NCBI RefSeq assembly: GCF_014646375.1
Contig: NZ_BMNI01000010.1
Location: forward strand, 1-64,000
Direction: 5' to 3'
DNA from: Nocardioides phosphati
GTDB taxonomy: Bacteria; Actinomycetota; Actinomycetes; Propionibacteriales; Nocardioidaceae
DNA length: 64,000 nt
Below, piece by piece: positions 1 through 8,484 of the stretch (within the stretch, counting starts at the first letter, position 1; each line of letters opens with the position of its first letter). The notes beneath the pieces are model-generated. The model made no database searches, was not told the DNA's origin, and saw nothing but the letters and a program-made list of their open reading frames with translations. A program made the position numbers and the translations under genes.

Positions 1-57
1 ACGCGGTGGCCGCGTCTTCGTCTGCCGTACACGCCGGCGACGGTCTCGGCGACCGCG

Positions 58-348
58 CTACACCACTATCGGGGACTCAACTCTTAGTTCTGTCGCTTCG
101 TAGCTGAGCAGGCTGAAGGTGCGACTGGCGAGCCACTCGTCTGCGTAGGCACGGAACGTGATCCGACCAGCGTCGACATCGAGGTACGTTCCGCGCAGTT
201 TGTCGGCCTCGACAGTGCTACGAAAGGCAACCGCCTCGGCTTTGCGTCGAAACGTCTTGCGTCGCTGGCGGCCTTCGGGGTCGCGATAGTTGACGACGTA
301 GCGGGGGCTTCCGTCCGCGGCAGGCTTGCCGGCGCCGACGCTAGCCAT
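58..348 (-). pseudogene. Truncated phage-type tyrosine integrase (N-terminal fragment)
   Basis: The 96-residue reading frame looks like the N-terminus of an actinobacterial phage or ICE tyrosine recombinase. It has an arm-binding-like segment (about residues 14-62: RYVVNYRDPEGRQRRKTF, then KAEAVAFRS) and the start of the core-binding domain (FRAYADEWLASRTF, about 64-77). After SRTF the sequence stops resembling integrases and ends in 19 unrelated residues. The catalytic domain (R-H-R-Y) is absent, so the protein cannot recombine DNA. The break lies near position 120, where the DNA is locally more AT-rich, so a deletion or recombination junction is likely there. It lies downstream of an excisionase-like gene on the same strand, the usual xis-int order. 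Family assignment is by recognition of the N-terminal pattern; truncation is seen directly. Confidence 0.7.
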
Positions 349-464
349 GTTGGGCGTCGCTTGCCGCGGTTGCTTGCGTCAATGTGGGCAGGTGCAGGGG
401 CCGAGCACCTGGGATGGGATGGTGGGAGAGGAGTCCAGCGGATGCGAGGCTGGGCTGCAGCAGC

Positions 465-734
465 TCACTGCGCTTCCTCGAGCCTCACCGTCCAGGTGAT
501 GACCGTTGCAGCCCGCCAACGCAGATGCTTGCCGACCCGGAACCCCGCCGGGCCGTACCCGGAGGTCCGCCAGGAATAGATGGTCTGCTTGGTTACGCCG
601 AGATACGCCGCAACGTCGTCGATGTCCCACAGCTCCTGAGCATCGACCAGTCGCGGAGTAGCGACAGTCGTGGACCGCCGTCGTGGCCCGAAGGCGCGCG
701 CGACGGCTGCCGGTGTGTTGGATTCGCTCGCCAT
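465..734 (-). CDS. Excisionase-like / AlpA-type helix-turn-helix protein
   Basis: This 89-residue protein contains a MerR-like winged HTH of the excisionase family at about residues 37-80: ELWDIDDVAAYLGVTKQTIY, then W..SGYGPAGFRVGKHLRW. Such proteins bind next to attachment sites and steer integrase towards excision. It lies 116 bp upstream of the integrase fragment in the same orientation, so the pair looks like the remains of an integrative element. ATG at 734 is the longest start; an internal start closer to the HTH cannot be excluded. With no intact integrase beside it, it may act only as a transcriptional regulator or be a relic. Confidence 0.65.
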   Translation of the reverse strand: MASESNTPAAVARAFGPRRRSTTVATPRLVDAQELWDIDDVAAYLGVTKQTIYSWRTSGYGPAGFRVGKHLRWRAATVITWTVRLEEAQ

Positions 735-925
735 GATTCAGCCCCTCCTCGCGGTGCCGACGGCCACTGGGCCTCTGGACACCAAGGTCCGCGAGCGCAC
801 CGGGAGCGATCACAGTCGCGCTGGATCTTGGGGCCTTGGTGTCGGGGGAGGGGACCGCCCCTGGTCGGGCCACATGGTGGATTGCAGACACGGCGCGGAA
901 CCGCGTCGGTCGCCTGCGGCCGTAT

Positions 926-948
926 CTGAGCCACGGAGTCTGGCTCAG
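926..948. repeat. 8-bp inverted repeat, possible operator
   Basis: CTGAGCCA (926-933) and TGGCTCAG (941-948) are perfect inverted copies separated by 7 nt. They lie about 190 bp upstream of the excisionase-like start on the minus strand. There is no T-tract. An operator or recombination arm site is possible; nothing in the sequence decides between them. Confidence 0.35.
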
Positions 949-978
949 CCAGCGACGGATACGCCCGCCCCGTGGAAG

Positions 979-1000
979 CCAAAAATGTACCAAAAATGTA
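979..1000. repeat. Tandem 11-bp direct repeat CCAAAAATGTA x2
   Basis: Two perfect adjacent copies of CCAAAAATGTA (979-989 and 990-1000) in an A/T-rich patch of an otherwise very GC-rich sequence. Short tandem repeats like this are typical of arm-type sites for excisionase or integrase, and two relics of such an element lie just to the left. Binding is inference. Confidence 0.45.
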
Positions 1001-1022
1001 ACAAGCGAGCGGCTAGCAACGG

Positions 1023-1064
1023 CAAACGCCGCCGAGCGACCAGAAGGTCGCCCGACGGCGTTTG
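1023..1064 (-). terminator. Hairpin downstream of glnA
   Basis: Arms 1023-1041 and 1046-1064 pair over 19 bp with two mismatches around an AGAA loop. The hairpin starts 66 nt beyond the glnA stop. On the minus strand no U-tract follows, as is common in actinobacteria; on the plus strand a T-run follows at 1080-1085, so it could also act against leftward-element transcription. Confidence 0.6.
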
Positions 1065-1129
1065 TGCAGGTCAGAGGCTGTTTTTTGCGGTCATTCGTGG
1101 TTGCTTCACGACCGCAGAAGGCGGCCCGA

Positions 1130-2560
1130 TTAGATGTCGTAATACAGCTCGAACTCGTGCGGGTGAGGCCGCAGCTGGACGGGCGCGATCTCCTGGGTGC
1201 GCTTGTAGTCCACCCACGTCTCGATCAGGTCCTGGGTGAAGACGCCGCCCTCGGTCAGGAAGTCGGAGTCGTCCTCGAGCGCCTCGAGCACGGCGTTGAG
1301 CGAGGTCGGCACCTGGGCGATCTCGGCCATCTCGTCCGGCGGGAGCTCGTAGATGTCCTTGTCGATCGGCTCGGCCGGCTCGATCTTGTTCTTGATGCCG
1401 TCGAGGCCGGCGAGCATCAGGGCTGAGAACGCGAGGTAGGGGTTCGCCGACGGGTCGGGGAACCGGGCCTCGATGCGCTTGGCCTTCGGGTTGGCGCCGG
1501 TGATCGGGATGCGCACGGACGCCGAGCGGTTGCGCGAGGAGTAGACCAGCGAGATCGGCGCCTCGTAGCCCGGCACCAGGCGGTGGTACGAGTTGACCGT
1601 CGGGTTCGTGAAGGCGAGCAGGGCGGGCGCGTGCTTCAGGATGCCGCCGATGTAGTGGCGCGCCATCTCGGAGAGCCCTGCGTAGCCGGTCTCGTCGTAG
1701 AAGAGCGGCTCGCCGCCGTTCCACAGCGACTGGTGCACGTGCATGCCGGAGCCGTTGTCACCGAAGAGCGGCTTGGGCATGAAGGTGACCGACTTGCCCG
1801 CCTCCCACGCGGTGTTCTTGATGATGTACTTGAACTTCATGACGTCGTCCGCGGCCTTGAGCAGCGTGTCGAAGCGGTAGTTGATCTCCGCCTGACCGGC
1901 CGTGCCGACCTCGTGGTGCGCACGCTCGACGAGGAGCTGGGCACCCTCGAGGTTCTTCACCATCTCGTCGCGCAGGTCCGTGAAGTGGTCGTACGGCGCG
2001 ACGGGGAAGTAGCCACCCTTGAAACGCGTCTTGTAGCCGCGGTTGGGCTGCCCGTCGGGGCTCTCCTTGCCGGAGTTCCACCAGCCCTCGACCGAGTCGA
2101 TGTGGAAGAAGCCCTCGTTGGCACCCGTCGAGTAGCGCACCGAGTCGAAGATGTAGAACTCCGCCTCCGGCGCGAAGTACGCCGTGTCCGCGATGCCCGT
2201 CGAGGCGAGGTACGCCTGCGCCTTGCGCGCGATGTTGCGCGGGTCGCGGGAGTACGCCTCACCCGTGATCGGGTCGTGGATGAAGAAGCTCAGCACGAGC
2301 GTCTTCGCCGTACGGAAGGGGTCGATGTACGCCGTGGTGACGTCGGGGAAGAGCGACATGTCCGACTCGTTGATCGCCTGGAAGCCGCGGATCGAGGAGC
2401 CGTCGAAGGAGAGGCCGTTCTCGAAGACGGACTCGTCGAACGACGAGACCGGCACCGTGAAGTGCTGCTCGATGCCCGGCAGGTCAACGAAGCGGACGTC
2501 GACCATCTCGACGCCTTCGTCCTTGATGAAACGGAGCAGTTCGTCCTGGGTCGTGAACAT
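1130..2560 (-). CDS. glnA: Glutamine synthetase type I (GSI-beta)
   Basis: Cytoplasmic, ATP-dependent amidation of glutamate with ammonia; the main nitrogen-assimilation enzyme, normally a dodecamer. The 476-residue length fits the family. Visible hallmarks are [10 protein letters not shown] near residue 51, PEAEFYIFD near 131, the ATP-site segment [16 protein letters not shown] (263-278), NRSASVRIP near 344, and the adenylylation loop DIYELPPDE with the modifiable tyrosine at 404. It should therefore be controlled by GlnE, which is not in the window. The start is ATG 2560, since family members begin MF.....; GGGAG lies 13 nt upstream, so spacing is loose. It follows a GNAT gene after 70 bp containing a hairpin. 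Confidence 0.97.
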   Translation of the reverse strand: MFTTQDELLRFIKDEGVEMVDVRFVDLPGIEQHFTVPVSSFDESVFENGLSFDGSSIRGFQAINESDMSLFPDVTTAYIDPFRTAKTLVLSFFIHDPITGEAYSRDPRNIARKAQAYLASTGIADTAYFAPEAEFYIFDSVRYSTGANEGFFHIDSVEGWWNSGKESPDGQPNRGYKTRFKGGYFPVAPYDHFTDLRDEMVKNLEGAQLLVERAHHEVGTAGQAEINYRFDTLLKAADDVMKFKYIIKNTAWEAGKSVTFMPKPLFGDNGSGMHVHQSLWNGGEPLFYDETGYAGLSEMARHYIGGILKHAPALLAFTNPTVNSYHRLVPGYEAPISLVYSSRNRSASVRIPITGANPKAKRIEARFPDPSANPYLAFSALMLAGLDGIKNKIEPAEPIDKDIYELPPDEMAEIAQVPTSLNAVLEALEDDSDFLTEGGVFTQDLIETWVDYKRTQEIAPVQLRPHPHEFELYYDI

Positions 2561-2581
2561 GTTGGGCAGGTTACTCCCGCC

Positions 2582-2608
2582 GTGGCGACGCCGACAGGGT
2601 GTCGCCAC
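2582..2608. repeat. Hairpin between the GNAT gene and glnA
   Basis: GTGGCGAC (2582-2589) and GTCGCCAC (2601-2608) form a perfect 8-bp stem with an 11-nt loop in the 70-bp gap before glnA. It may terminate transcription from the GNAT gene or be part of the glnA leader. No T-tract is present on either side. Confidence 0.4.
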
Positions 2609-2630
2609 CTCGCGTCACGTCCCGCCGTGT

Positions 2631-3164
2631 CTAGCGGGGGAGTCGGGGCAGCCGGAGCACGTAGAGGTCGTCGACGACGGTCACCCCGCGCACCTCGCTC
2701 GAGCCGCGGCCGACGAGCTCGAACCCGAGCCGCAGCAGCAGCCGCGATGACGCGTGGTTCTCCGGGTCCGTGGCGGCGTCGACCCGGCGTACGCCCTCGG
2801 CCTCGAGCAGCGCGATCATCGCGCCGACCGCCTCCGTCGCGTAGCCCTGGCCCTGCGCCGCACGGGCCAGCGTGTAGCCGATCGTGGCGACCTCACCCTC
2901 CGCCGTCCGGTGCACCCCGATGTCACCGACCATCGCGCCGTCGTGCTCGATGGCGACCTGCTGCCAGTCGCCGAGGACCGGCCACCCCAGCGCTGCTGTC
3001 GCCGCCACGAACTCGTCGGCGTCCGCCAGCGTGAACGGCAGGTCCCAGCCCTGCAGCACCGCCACCGCCGGGTCGTTCCGGTACGCCGCGAGCGCGGGCG
3101 CGTCGCCGGCCTCCATCAGCCGGAGGGTCAGCCGCGCGGTCGTGAGCGGCAGGGGCAGCGTCAT
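2631..3164 (-). CDS. GNAT family N-acetyltransferase (RimJ/RimL-like)
   Basis: 177 residues with the layout of RimJ/RimL-type acetyltransferases. The N-terminus TTARLTLRLMEAGDAPALAAYRNDP is typical, the acetyl-CoA motif reads LARAAQGQGYATEAV (Q-x-x-G-x-A/G type, about residues 110-124), and the C-terminal NHASSRLLLRLGFELVG is the usual N-x-x-S-xx-x-LxxxGF. The acceptor (protein N-terminus or small molecule) cannot be read from sequence. Start ATG 3164 is supported by a -10 hexamer TAGGCT 6 nt upstream, which implies a leaderless transcript separate from prfC. It lies 26 bp after prfC and 70 bp before glnA on the same strand; no functional link to glnA is evident. Confidence 0.85.
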   Translation of the reverse strand: MTLPLPLTTARLTLRLMEAGDAPALAAYRNDPAVAVLQGWDLPFTLADADEFVAATAALGWPVLGDWQQVAIEHDGAMVGDIGVHRTAEGEVATIGYTLARAAQGQGYATEAVGAMIALLEAEGVRRVDAATDPENHASSRLLLRLGFELVGRGSSEVRGVTVVDDLYVLRLPRLPR

Positions 3165-3170
3165 GCCGAG

Positions 3171-3176
3171 AGCCTA
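3171..3176 (-). promoter_or_regulatory. -10 hexamer TAGGCT, leaderless GNAT gene
   Basis: TAGGCT on the minus strand is followed by 6 nt and then ATG 3164, so transcription should start at or next to the start codon. Confidence 0.55.
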
Positions 3177-3190
3177 GGAGACGAACCCCG

Positions 3191-4756
3191 TCAGCGACCG
3201 CCTGCCGGCAGCTCCTCCAGCAGGACGTCGGGGTGGTTGCGCGCCACGTAGCCGGCCGTCCACTGGTCGCTGAAGAGCGCCAGGTAGGTGCCGTCGCTGC
3301 GCTGGAGCACCTCGGAGTTGCGGACACCGCGCAGGGCGTCGGCGCCGGCGGCGTCGGTCTTGCGCGCGGAGGAGTAGGGCAGGCTCGACAGCCGGATCGG
3401 CGAGTTGAACTCGTTCTTCATCCGGTCCTCGACGACCTCGAACTGCAGCGGACCGACGGCCGCGAGCACCGGGCTCTGGTCGCCGCGCAGGTCGGAGCGG
3501 AGCACCTGGACCACGCCCTCCTGGTCGAGCTGCTCGATGCCCTTGCGGAACTGCTTGAACTTGCCGATGTCGGCCGCGGTCGCGGTCATGAAGTGCTCCG
3601 GCGCGAAGCTCGGGACGCCCGGGTAGTCGATCGGCTTGCCGACGTACATCGTGTCGCCGACGCGGAGCGCCTGGGCGTTGACCAGGCCGATGATGTCGCC
3701 CGGCTCCGCGGTCTCGACGGACGTGGCCTCGCGGCCGAACATCGTCTGGGCGAACTTCGTGGCGAACGGGCGCCCGGTCGGCGCGTGCGTCACGACCATG
3801 CCGCGTTCGAAGGTGCCCGAGACCACGCGGGCGTAGGCCAGGCGGTCGCGGTGGGCGGAGTTCATGCCCGACTGGACCTTGAAGACGAAGGCGCTGAACT
3901 CGTCGTCCGGCTCGCGGATCGACCCGTCGGTGCCCTCCGTGGCGGACGGGCCGGGGGCGAGGTCGAGCAGCAGGTCGAGCAGCTGCGCGACGCCGAAGTT
4001 CTGCAGTGCCGAGGCGAACATCACCGGCGTGGTCTCGCCGGCCAGGAAGCGGGCCTGGTCGTGGTCGGCCTCGTCGAGCTCGAGCAGCTCGTGGCCTTCG
4101 ACCGCCTCGCGCCACGGGAGGAGGTCGGCCTCCTCGACCTCGTCGGCCGTCATCCGCCGCTCGGGCGCACGCGTCGCGCCGCCCGCCGTACGCGTGTACT
4201 TCACGAACTCGCCCGTACGCCGGTCCAGCACGCCGCGGAAGTCCCCGGCCTCGCCGACGGGCCAGGTCAGGGGAGTGGGACGCAGGTTGATCTGCTTCTG
4301 GATCTCGTCCATCAGGCCCAGCGGCGAGAGGCCGGGGCGGTCCCACTTGTTGATGACCGTGATCACCGGGATGCCGCGCAGCGCGCAGACCCGGAAGAGC
4401 TTGAGGGTCTGCGGCTCGAGGCCCTTGCCGGCGTCGACGAGCATGACGGCCGAGTCGACCGCGGAGAGCACGCGGTAGGTGTCCTCGGAGAAGTCGGAGT
4501 GGCCCGGGGTGTCGACCAGGTTGATGACGTGGTCGTTGTAGACGAACTGCAGCGCCGCCGACGTGATCGAGATGCCGCGCGCCTTCTCCATCGCCATCCA
4601 GTCGGAGACGGTCGCGCGCCGGTCGCCCTTGCCGTGGACCGCTCCGGCCTCGGTGATCACCCGCGCGTGGAGCGCGAGCGCCTCGGTGAGCGTGGACTTG
4701 CCCGCGTCAGGGTGGCTGATGACGGCAAAGGTACGGCGGGGGCGAGTGTCGGGCAC
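3191..4756 (-). CDS. prfC: Peptide chain release factor 3
   Basis: Translational GTPase that recycles RF1/RF2 from the ribosome after termination. 521 residues, as usual for RF3. The G1 loop SHPDAGKS (residues 14-21), G3 DTPGHSDFSEDTYR and G4 NKWDRPG are all intact. RF3-specific segments such as MEKARGISITSAALQF and the C-terminal RNEFNSPIRL-like region are also present. GTG 4756 is preferred over an upstream ATG (4819) because the upstream extension is unlike RF3 and because a -10 hexamer TAGAAT ends 7 nt before this GTG (leaderless). It is separated from the upstream type III glutamine synthetase gene by a strong terminator and stands as its own transcription unit. Confidence 0.95.
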   Translation of the reverse strand: MPDTRPRRTFAVISHPDAGKSTLTEALALHARVITEAGAVHGKGDRRATVSDWMAMEKARGISITSAALQFVYNDHVINLVDTPGHSDFSEDTYRVLSAVDSAVMLVDAGKGLEPQTLKLFRVCALRGIPVITVINKWDRPGLSPLGLMDEIQKQINLRPTPLTWPVGEAGDFRGVLDRRTGEFVKYTRTAGGATRAPERRMTADEVEEADLLPWREAVEGHELLELDEADHDQARFLAGETTPVMFASALQNFGVAQLLDLLLDLAPGPSATEGTDGSIREPDDEFSAFVFKVQSGMNSAHRDRLAYARVVSGTFERGMVVTHAPTGRPFATKFAQTMFGREATSVETAEPGDIIGLVNAQALRVGDTMYVGKPIDYPGVPSFAPEHFMTATAADIGKFKQFRKGIEQLDQEGVVQVLRSDLRGDQSPVLAAVGPLQFEVVEDRMKNEFNSPIRLSSLPYSSARKTDAAGADALRGVRNSEVLQRSDGTYLALFSDQWTAGYVARNHPDVLLEELPAGGR

Positions 4757-4763
4757 TGGCCGG

Positions 4764-4769
4764 ATTCTA
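4764..4769 (-). promoter_or_regulatory. -10 hexamer TAGAAT, leaderless prfC
   Basis: TAGAAT on the minus strand, 7 nt before GTG 4756. It decides the prfC start and implies no 5' leader. Confidence 0.65.
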
Positions 4770-4806
4770 CCGGCACCCGACGGACTTGTCGGACGCCGCG
4801 AAATGC

Positions 4807-4842
4807 CGGAAGCCGGCACCCCGCGAGGGGCACCGGCTTCCG
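4807..4842 (-). terminator. Intrinsic-type hairpin after glnN
   Basis: CGGAAGCCGG and CCGGCTTCCG flank an inner CCCC-GCGA-GGGG stem, giving a long GC-rich hairpin 25 nt after the type III glutamine synthetase stop and 50 bp before the prfC start. Confidence 0.75.
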
Positions 4843-4866
4843 TCGTACGACCGTGAGGTCAGCTCA

Positions 4867-7044
4867 TCAACGGATGAAGAGCATCTCCTGGTAGGTCGGG
4901 AGGTTCCACAGGTCGTCGGCGACGACGCCCTCGAGGCCGTCAGCGGCCTCACGGACCTTGAGCATCGCGGGGAGGACGACGTCCTTGACGTACTGCGCCT
5001 CGGCGATGCCCTCGTGGTCGTGCTGACCGGCGACGGCGGCCTGCAGGCTCTTGAGGCCCGCACGCAGGGCGGCGACCAGCTCGGAGACCTCGTTGAGGTC
5101 GGAGAGGTCACCCTCGACACCGGCGGCCTTGAGCGCCGCGATGTTGCCGGCGAGCTCGGTCTGGTAGCGGACGGCCGACGGAAGGATGATCGTCTTGGCG
5201 ATCTCCTCGGTCAGGTTCGCCTCGACGTTGACCGCCATGAGGTACTGCTCGAGAGCGACCTCGTAGCGGGCCTCGAGCTCGGCCTCGTTGAAGACGCCGT
5301 ACTTCGAGAAGAGCGCCTTGGCCTCGGGGGTCTGGTACTCCGGAAGGGCGTCGACGGTGGTGTCGAGCTTCTTCAGGCCACGCGCCACGGCCTCCTCGTG
5401 CCACTCGGTGGAGTAGCCGTTGCCGTTGAAGACCGCGGCACCGTGCTGCTCGATGACCTTGGCGAGGATCTGCTGGACGGCGGCGTTGAACTCGGTGCCG
5501 GCCGCGACGAGGGCCTCGATCTCGGTGGCGAGGTAGTCGAGCGCCTCGGCCATGATCGTGTTGATCACGATGAGCGGGGCGGCGACGGTCTGGTCCGAGC
5601 CGACGGCGCGGAACTCGAAGCGGTTGCCGGTGAAGGCCATCGGCGAGGTGCGGTTGCGGTCGCCGGCGTCCTGGGTGAGGACGGGGAGGCTGTCGACACC
5701 GACGGAGAGGGCGCCCTTCTGCTTCGAGGAGGTCGCACCACCCTTCGCGATCTGCTCGAAGACGTCCTGGAGCTGGTCGCCGAGGAAGATCGAGATGATC
5801 GCCGGCGGGGCCTCGTTGGCGCCCAGGCGGTGGTCGTTGCCGGCCGACGCGATGGCGACGCGGAGCAGGCCGCCGTGGAGGTGGACGGCGCGGATGACGG
5901 CGGCGCAGAACACGAGGAACTGGGCGTTGTCGTGGGGGTTGTCGCCCGGGTTCAGGAAGTTGCCCTGGTTGCCGTTGCCGAACGAGAAGTTGACGTGCTT
6001 GCCGGAGCCGTTGACGCCCGCGAACGGCTTCTCGTGGAAGAGCGCCTCGAAGCCGTGCTTCTTCGCGATCGCCTTGAACGTCGACATGATCAGCTGCTGG
6101 TGGTCAGCGGCCAGGTTGGCCTTCTCGAAGACCGGGGCGATCTCGAACTGGCCGGGGGCGACCTCGTTGTGGCGGGTCTTGGCCGGGACGCCGAGCTTGA
6201 AGAGCGCGCGCTCGGTGTCGAACATGAAGTTCTGGACGCGCTCCGGGATGGCACCGAAGTAGTGGTCGTCGAACTCCTGGCCCTTCGGCGGCTTGGCGCC
6301 GAAGAGGGTGCGACCGGCGTTGAGCAGGTCGGGGCGCGAGTTGACGAAGGAAGTGTCGACCAGGAAGTACTCCTGCTCCGGACCGCAGTAGGACACGACG
6401 TTGTCGATGTCCTTGTGGCCGAAGAGGGCGAGGACGCGCTTGGCCTGGTCGGACATCGCGTTCTGCGAGCGCAGGAGCGGGGTCTTGTAGTCGAGGGCCT
6501 CACCGGTCATCGAGACGAAGATCGTCGGGATGCAGAGGGTCGAGCCGTTGTCGTTCTCGAGGATGTACGCCGGCGACTGGACGTCCCAGCCGGTGTAGCC
6601 GCGGGCCTCGAACGTGGCGCGGATGCCACCGTTGGGGAACGACGACGCGTCGGGCTCGCCCTGGACGAGGATCTTGCCCTGGAACTCCCAGATGGCGGTG
6701 CCGTCGCCGACCGGCTCCATGAAGGAGTCGTGCTTCTCCGCGGTCAGGCCCGTGAGCGGGTAGAAGACGTGCGCGTAGTGGGTCGCGCCCTTCTCCATGG
6801 CCCAGTCCTTCATCGCGGCGGCGACGACGTCGGCGATCGCGGGGTCGAGCTTCTCGCCCTTCTCGATCGTCGCTGCGACGGACTTGTAGACCGACTTCGG
6901 GAGGCGCTTGGCCATCACCGGAAGCGAGAAGACGTTCTCGCCGAAGATCTCCGGCGAGTCGCCGGTGCCGTTGAAGAAGGCGGCCGGGGCCTCGTTGGCC
7001 TCGATCTCGCGGATCGCACCCAGGCGGGTGGGGTTCGCAGTCAT
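4867..7044 (-). CDS. glnN: Glutamine synthetase type III
   Basis: Second ATP-dependent glutamine synthetase, of the large GSIII class (725 residues; GSI is about 470). Visible GSIII features are the N-terminal [31 protein letters not shown], the [10 protein letters not shown] glutamate-site segment, [12 protein letters not shown], and [18 protein letters not shown] (the ATP/ammonium-site counterpart of [15 protein letters not shown]). It has no GSI-type adenylylation loop, so it should be independent of GlnE. ATG 7044 is chosen because AGGAG lies 7 nt upstream and the preceding 16 codons are unlike the family. A GlnR-like double box lies about 70-110 bp upstream. Having both GSI and GSIII suggests a backup enzyme for nitrogen limitation. 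Confidence 0.95.
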   Translation of the reverse strand: MTANPTRLGAIREIEANEAPAAFFNGTGDSPEIFGENVFSLPVMAKRLPKSVYKSVAATIEKGEKLDPAIADVVAAAMKDWAMEKGATHYAHVFYPLTGLTAEKHDSFMEPVGDGTAIWEFQGKILVQGEPDASSFPNGGIRATFEARGYTGWDVQSPAYILENDNGSTLCIPTIFVSMTGEALDYKTPLLRSQNAMSDQAKRVLALFGHKDIDNVVSYCGPEQEYFLVDTSFVNSRPDLLNAGRTLFGAKPPKGQEFDDHYFGAIPERVQNFMFDTERALFKLGVPAKTRHNEVAPGQFEIAPVFEKANLAADHQQLIMSTFKAIAKKHGFEALFHEKPFAGVNGSGKHVNFSFGNGNQGNFLNPGDNPHDNAQFLVFCAAVIRAVHLHGGLLRVAIASAGNDHRLGANEAPPAIISIFLGDQLQDVFEQIAKGGATSSKQKGALSVGVDSLPVLTQDAGDRNRTSPMAFTGNRFEFRAVGSDQTVAAPLIVINTIMAEALDYLATEIEALVAAGTEFNAAVQQILAKVIEQHGAAVFNGNGYSTEWHEEAVARGLKKLDTTVDALPEYQTPEAKALFSKYGVFNEAELEARYEVALEQYLMAVNVEANLTEEIAKTIILPSAVRYQTELAGNIAALKAAGVEGDLSDLNEVSELVAALRAGLKSLQAAVAGQHDHEGIAEAQYVKDVVLPAMLKVREAADGLEGVVADDLWNLPTYQEMLFIR

Positions 7045-7114
7045 TGAAGTGCTCCTAGCTCGGCGTTCCAGGTGCCGAAATGATCGATTCAAGGCTGCAC
7101 GCTAGGCGTGCTGC

Positions 7115-7151
7115 GTTTCGCGGCCGTAGCCGAATGTTTCGGGCGTGTTAA
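7115..7151 (-). promoter_or_regulatory. Putative GlnR double box upstream of glnN
   Basis: Read on the minus strand from 7151: TTAAC, 6 nt, GAAAC, 5 nt, GCTAC, 6 nt, GAAAC. Actinobacterial GlnR boxes follow gTnAC-n6-GaAAC in tandem pairs; both b-sites are perfect, the a-sites partial. A TAGCGT hexamer at 7099-7104 would put the transcription start near 7092 and the boxes centred near -41, a normal activator position. Spacing and motif are seen; GlnR binding is inferred. Confidence 0.45.
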
Positions 7152-7226
7152 CTCGTGCTGAGGAATCCGTGAGTCCGTGAGGACCGCCGATTTCCACGAG
7201 CGCGCGGCAGTGATCCTGACACCCGG

Positions 7227-7232
7227 TAGGTT
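7227..7232 (+). promoter_or_regulatory. -10 hexamer TAGGTT, leaderless RDD gene
   Basis: TAGGTT followed by 6 nt and GTG 7239. Supports the GTG start and a leaderless transcript. Confidence 0.6.
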
Positions 7233-7238
7233 GGCGCG

Positions 7239-7634
7239 GTGCTAGAGACCGCATCGTGGCTGCGCCGCATCATCGCCCTCTTCATCGACTGGCTGGCCTG
7301 CGTCGGTGTCGTCCTCGCCTTCTCCGGTTCGTCGTACTTCGGCGACGGCCCGCGGTCGGGCCTCTACGTCTTCGCGGTCTTCGTCGTGGAGAGCGCCTTC
7401 TTCACCGCGCTGATGGGTGGATCGTTCGGCCACCTGGCGACGCGGCTGCGCGTGATCCGGGCCAACGGCCGGCCCCTCGACCTGCTGCGCTCCATCGCCC
7501 GGCCGGTGCTGATCCTGCTGGTGATCCCGCCGCTGGTCGCGGGCCCGGACCGCCGCGGCCTCCACGACATGATCCTGGGCTCGTACGTCGTCCGCCTCGA
7601 CGACCTCCAGGCCGGCGCGAAGGTGGGCGCGTGA
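7239..7634 (+). CDS. RDD family membrane protein
   Basis: 131 residues with the RDD-family pattern: LRRIIALFIDWL at the N-terminus (R..A...D), two early membrane segments (about 9-30 and 45-65) and a late R-P-x-x-D-x-x-x-L-x-V/L motif (DRRGLHDMILGSYVVRLD). RDD proteins are small membrane proteins of mostly unknown function. A gene of this type lies beside glnA, lipA and a DUF4191 gene in mycobacteria too (Rv2219A region), so it is part of the conserved neighbourhood. The GTG start is set by a -10 hexamer 6 nt upstream. Its stop overlaps the next gene by 4 bp (GTGA), implying translational coupling. Confidence 0.85.
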   Translation: MLETASWLRRIIALFIDWLACVGVVLAFSGSSYFGDGPRSGLYVFAVFVVESAFFTALMGGSFGHLATRLRVIRANGRPLDLLRSIARPVLILLVIPPLVAGPDRRGLHDMILGSYVVRLDDLQAGAKVGA

Positions 7635-8404
7635 GCCCCCGCCGCCCGGCGTACGCCGCGGGGCTGTCGACGCTCGCCCTCGTCGGAACGCTGGCGCTCG
7701 CCGGCTGTCGCGGAGACGAGCCCGGTGTGGCCAAGGCGCCGTGCGGGCTGACGGAGGCCCGCAAGGGCCACCTGACCGTGAAGACCGCACCCGCCGCGCT
7801 GGCGAAGGCGGCAGGCGGCCGCAAGACGGTCAGCTTCCGTCAGGAGCTGACCCGCGACAAGCGGACCGCCGCGATCGAGGGCTCGGCCGACTCCTCACCC
7901 GACAAGCTCTACGCGCTCGAGCAGACGCTGCCCGGCGACGACGGCTCGGTGAAGCTGATCGTCAAGGACGACAAGGTCTACGTCTCGGCCGGCAGCGACC
8001 ACCCCGGCAAGTTCTACGCCGTCGACCCCTCCGACCCGCGTGACCCGCTCGCTGCCCCGATGAAGGCGTGGTTCGACCAGGCGGGGGCGAGCAATGCGGC
8101 CACCGCCTGGACCGTCGGCCTCCAGGCGGTCAACTACGTCGGCAAGGAGACGATGGACGACGGCACGCCGACGGAGCTCTACGAGTTCGACATCGACCCG
8201 CGCCTCGCCGCCCGCGCCCAGGGCATCACGCCGCCGGCCGGGCTGGGACAGCACGCCACGTCGTACGTCTGGATCGACAAGTGGAACCTGATCCGCAAGG
8301 TGACCACGGAGACCGGCGACGAGCAGACCGTCGAGACGTTCACCAACTACTGCGAGCCGATCGACGTGAAGGCCCCGAAGGCCAGCGACATCATCGCGCG
8401 CTGA
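7631..8404 (+). CDS. Secreted lipoprotein (LppX/LprG-like candidate)
   Basis: 257 residues beginning with a lipoprotein signal peptide: AAGLSTLALVGTLALAGC with the lipobox L-A-G-C (cysteine about residue 26). The mature part has alternating beta-strand character. It carries segments such as SFRQELTRDKRTAAIEGSAD, VKLIVKDDKVYVSAG and SYVWIDKWNLIRKVTTET, which recall the antiparallel sheet of LppX_LprAFG lipid-binding lipoproteins. That assignment is tentative. It is exported and anchored to the outer leaflet of the cytoplasmic membrane. GTG 7631 overlaps the RDD stop (GTGA), so the two are co-translated. The gene converges on the DUF4191 gene across a large hairpin. Confidence 0.75.
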   Translation: MSPRRPAYAAGLSTLALVGTLALAGCRGDEPGVAKAPCGLTEARKGHLTVKTAPAALAKAAGGRKTVSFRQELTRDKRTAAIEGSADSSPDKLYALEQTLPGDDGSVKLIVKDDKVYVSAGSDHPGKFYAVDPSDPRDPLAAPMKAWFDQAGASNAATAWTVGLQAVNYVGKETMDDGTPTELYEFDIDPRLAARAQGITPPAGLGQHATSYVWIDKWNLIRKVTTETGDEQTVETFTNYCEPIDVKAPKASDIIAR

Positions 8405-8423
8405 CGGGCCCGGAACGGCGACA

Positions 8424-8484
8424 GCCTGACACCTTCGCCCGGACTGACACGTCGGAGGTGTCAGTGGGGGCGAGAGTGTCAGGC
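8424..8484. terminator. Long nested hairpin with repeated CTGACAC heptamers
   Basis: Outer arms GCCTGACAC (8424-8432) and GTGTCAGGC (8476-8484), a middle CGCCC/GGGCG stem and an inner ACTGACAC/GTGTCAGT hairpin stack into one imperfect stem of about 27 bp. A further CTGACAC follows just after. It sits between two convergent genes and is probably a bidirectional terminator; its internal repetition is unusual. Confidence 0.6.

Larger units (their letters stand above)
735..1129. other. Gene-free region between the element remnant and glnA
   Basis: About 395 bp without a convincing gene; the reading frames crossing it are high-GC shadows that run into glnA antisense. It holds an 8-bp perfect inverted repeat (926-948), a tandem 11-bp repeat in an A-rich patch (979-1000), and a long hairpin next to the glnA stop (1023-1064). 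The stretch next to 734 presumably carries the promoter of the excisionase-like gene. In M. tuberculosis the genes following glnA1 are glnE and glnA2; they are not here. Confidence 0.6.

Noticed and set aside
735..1129. tRNA or attachment-site tRNA fragment beside the integrase relic
   Set aside because: I found no cloverleaf or T-loop consensus in this stretch; the only structures are an inverted repeat, tandem 11-mers and a terminator-like hairpin.
4786..7047. 753-codon open frame on the plus strand across glnN
   Set aside because: It is a high-GC shadow of the well-supported type III glutamine synthetase; its translation is a low-complexity Arg/Val/Leu/Glu-rich string with no family pattern.
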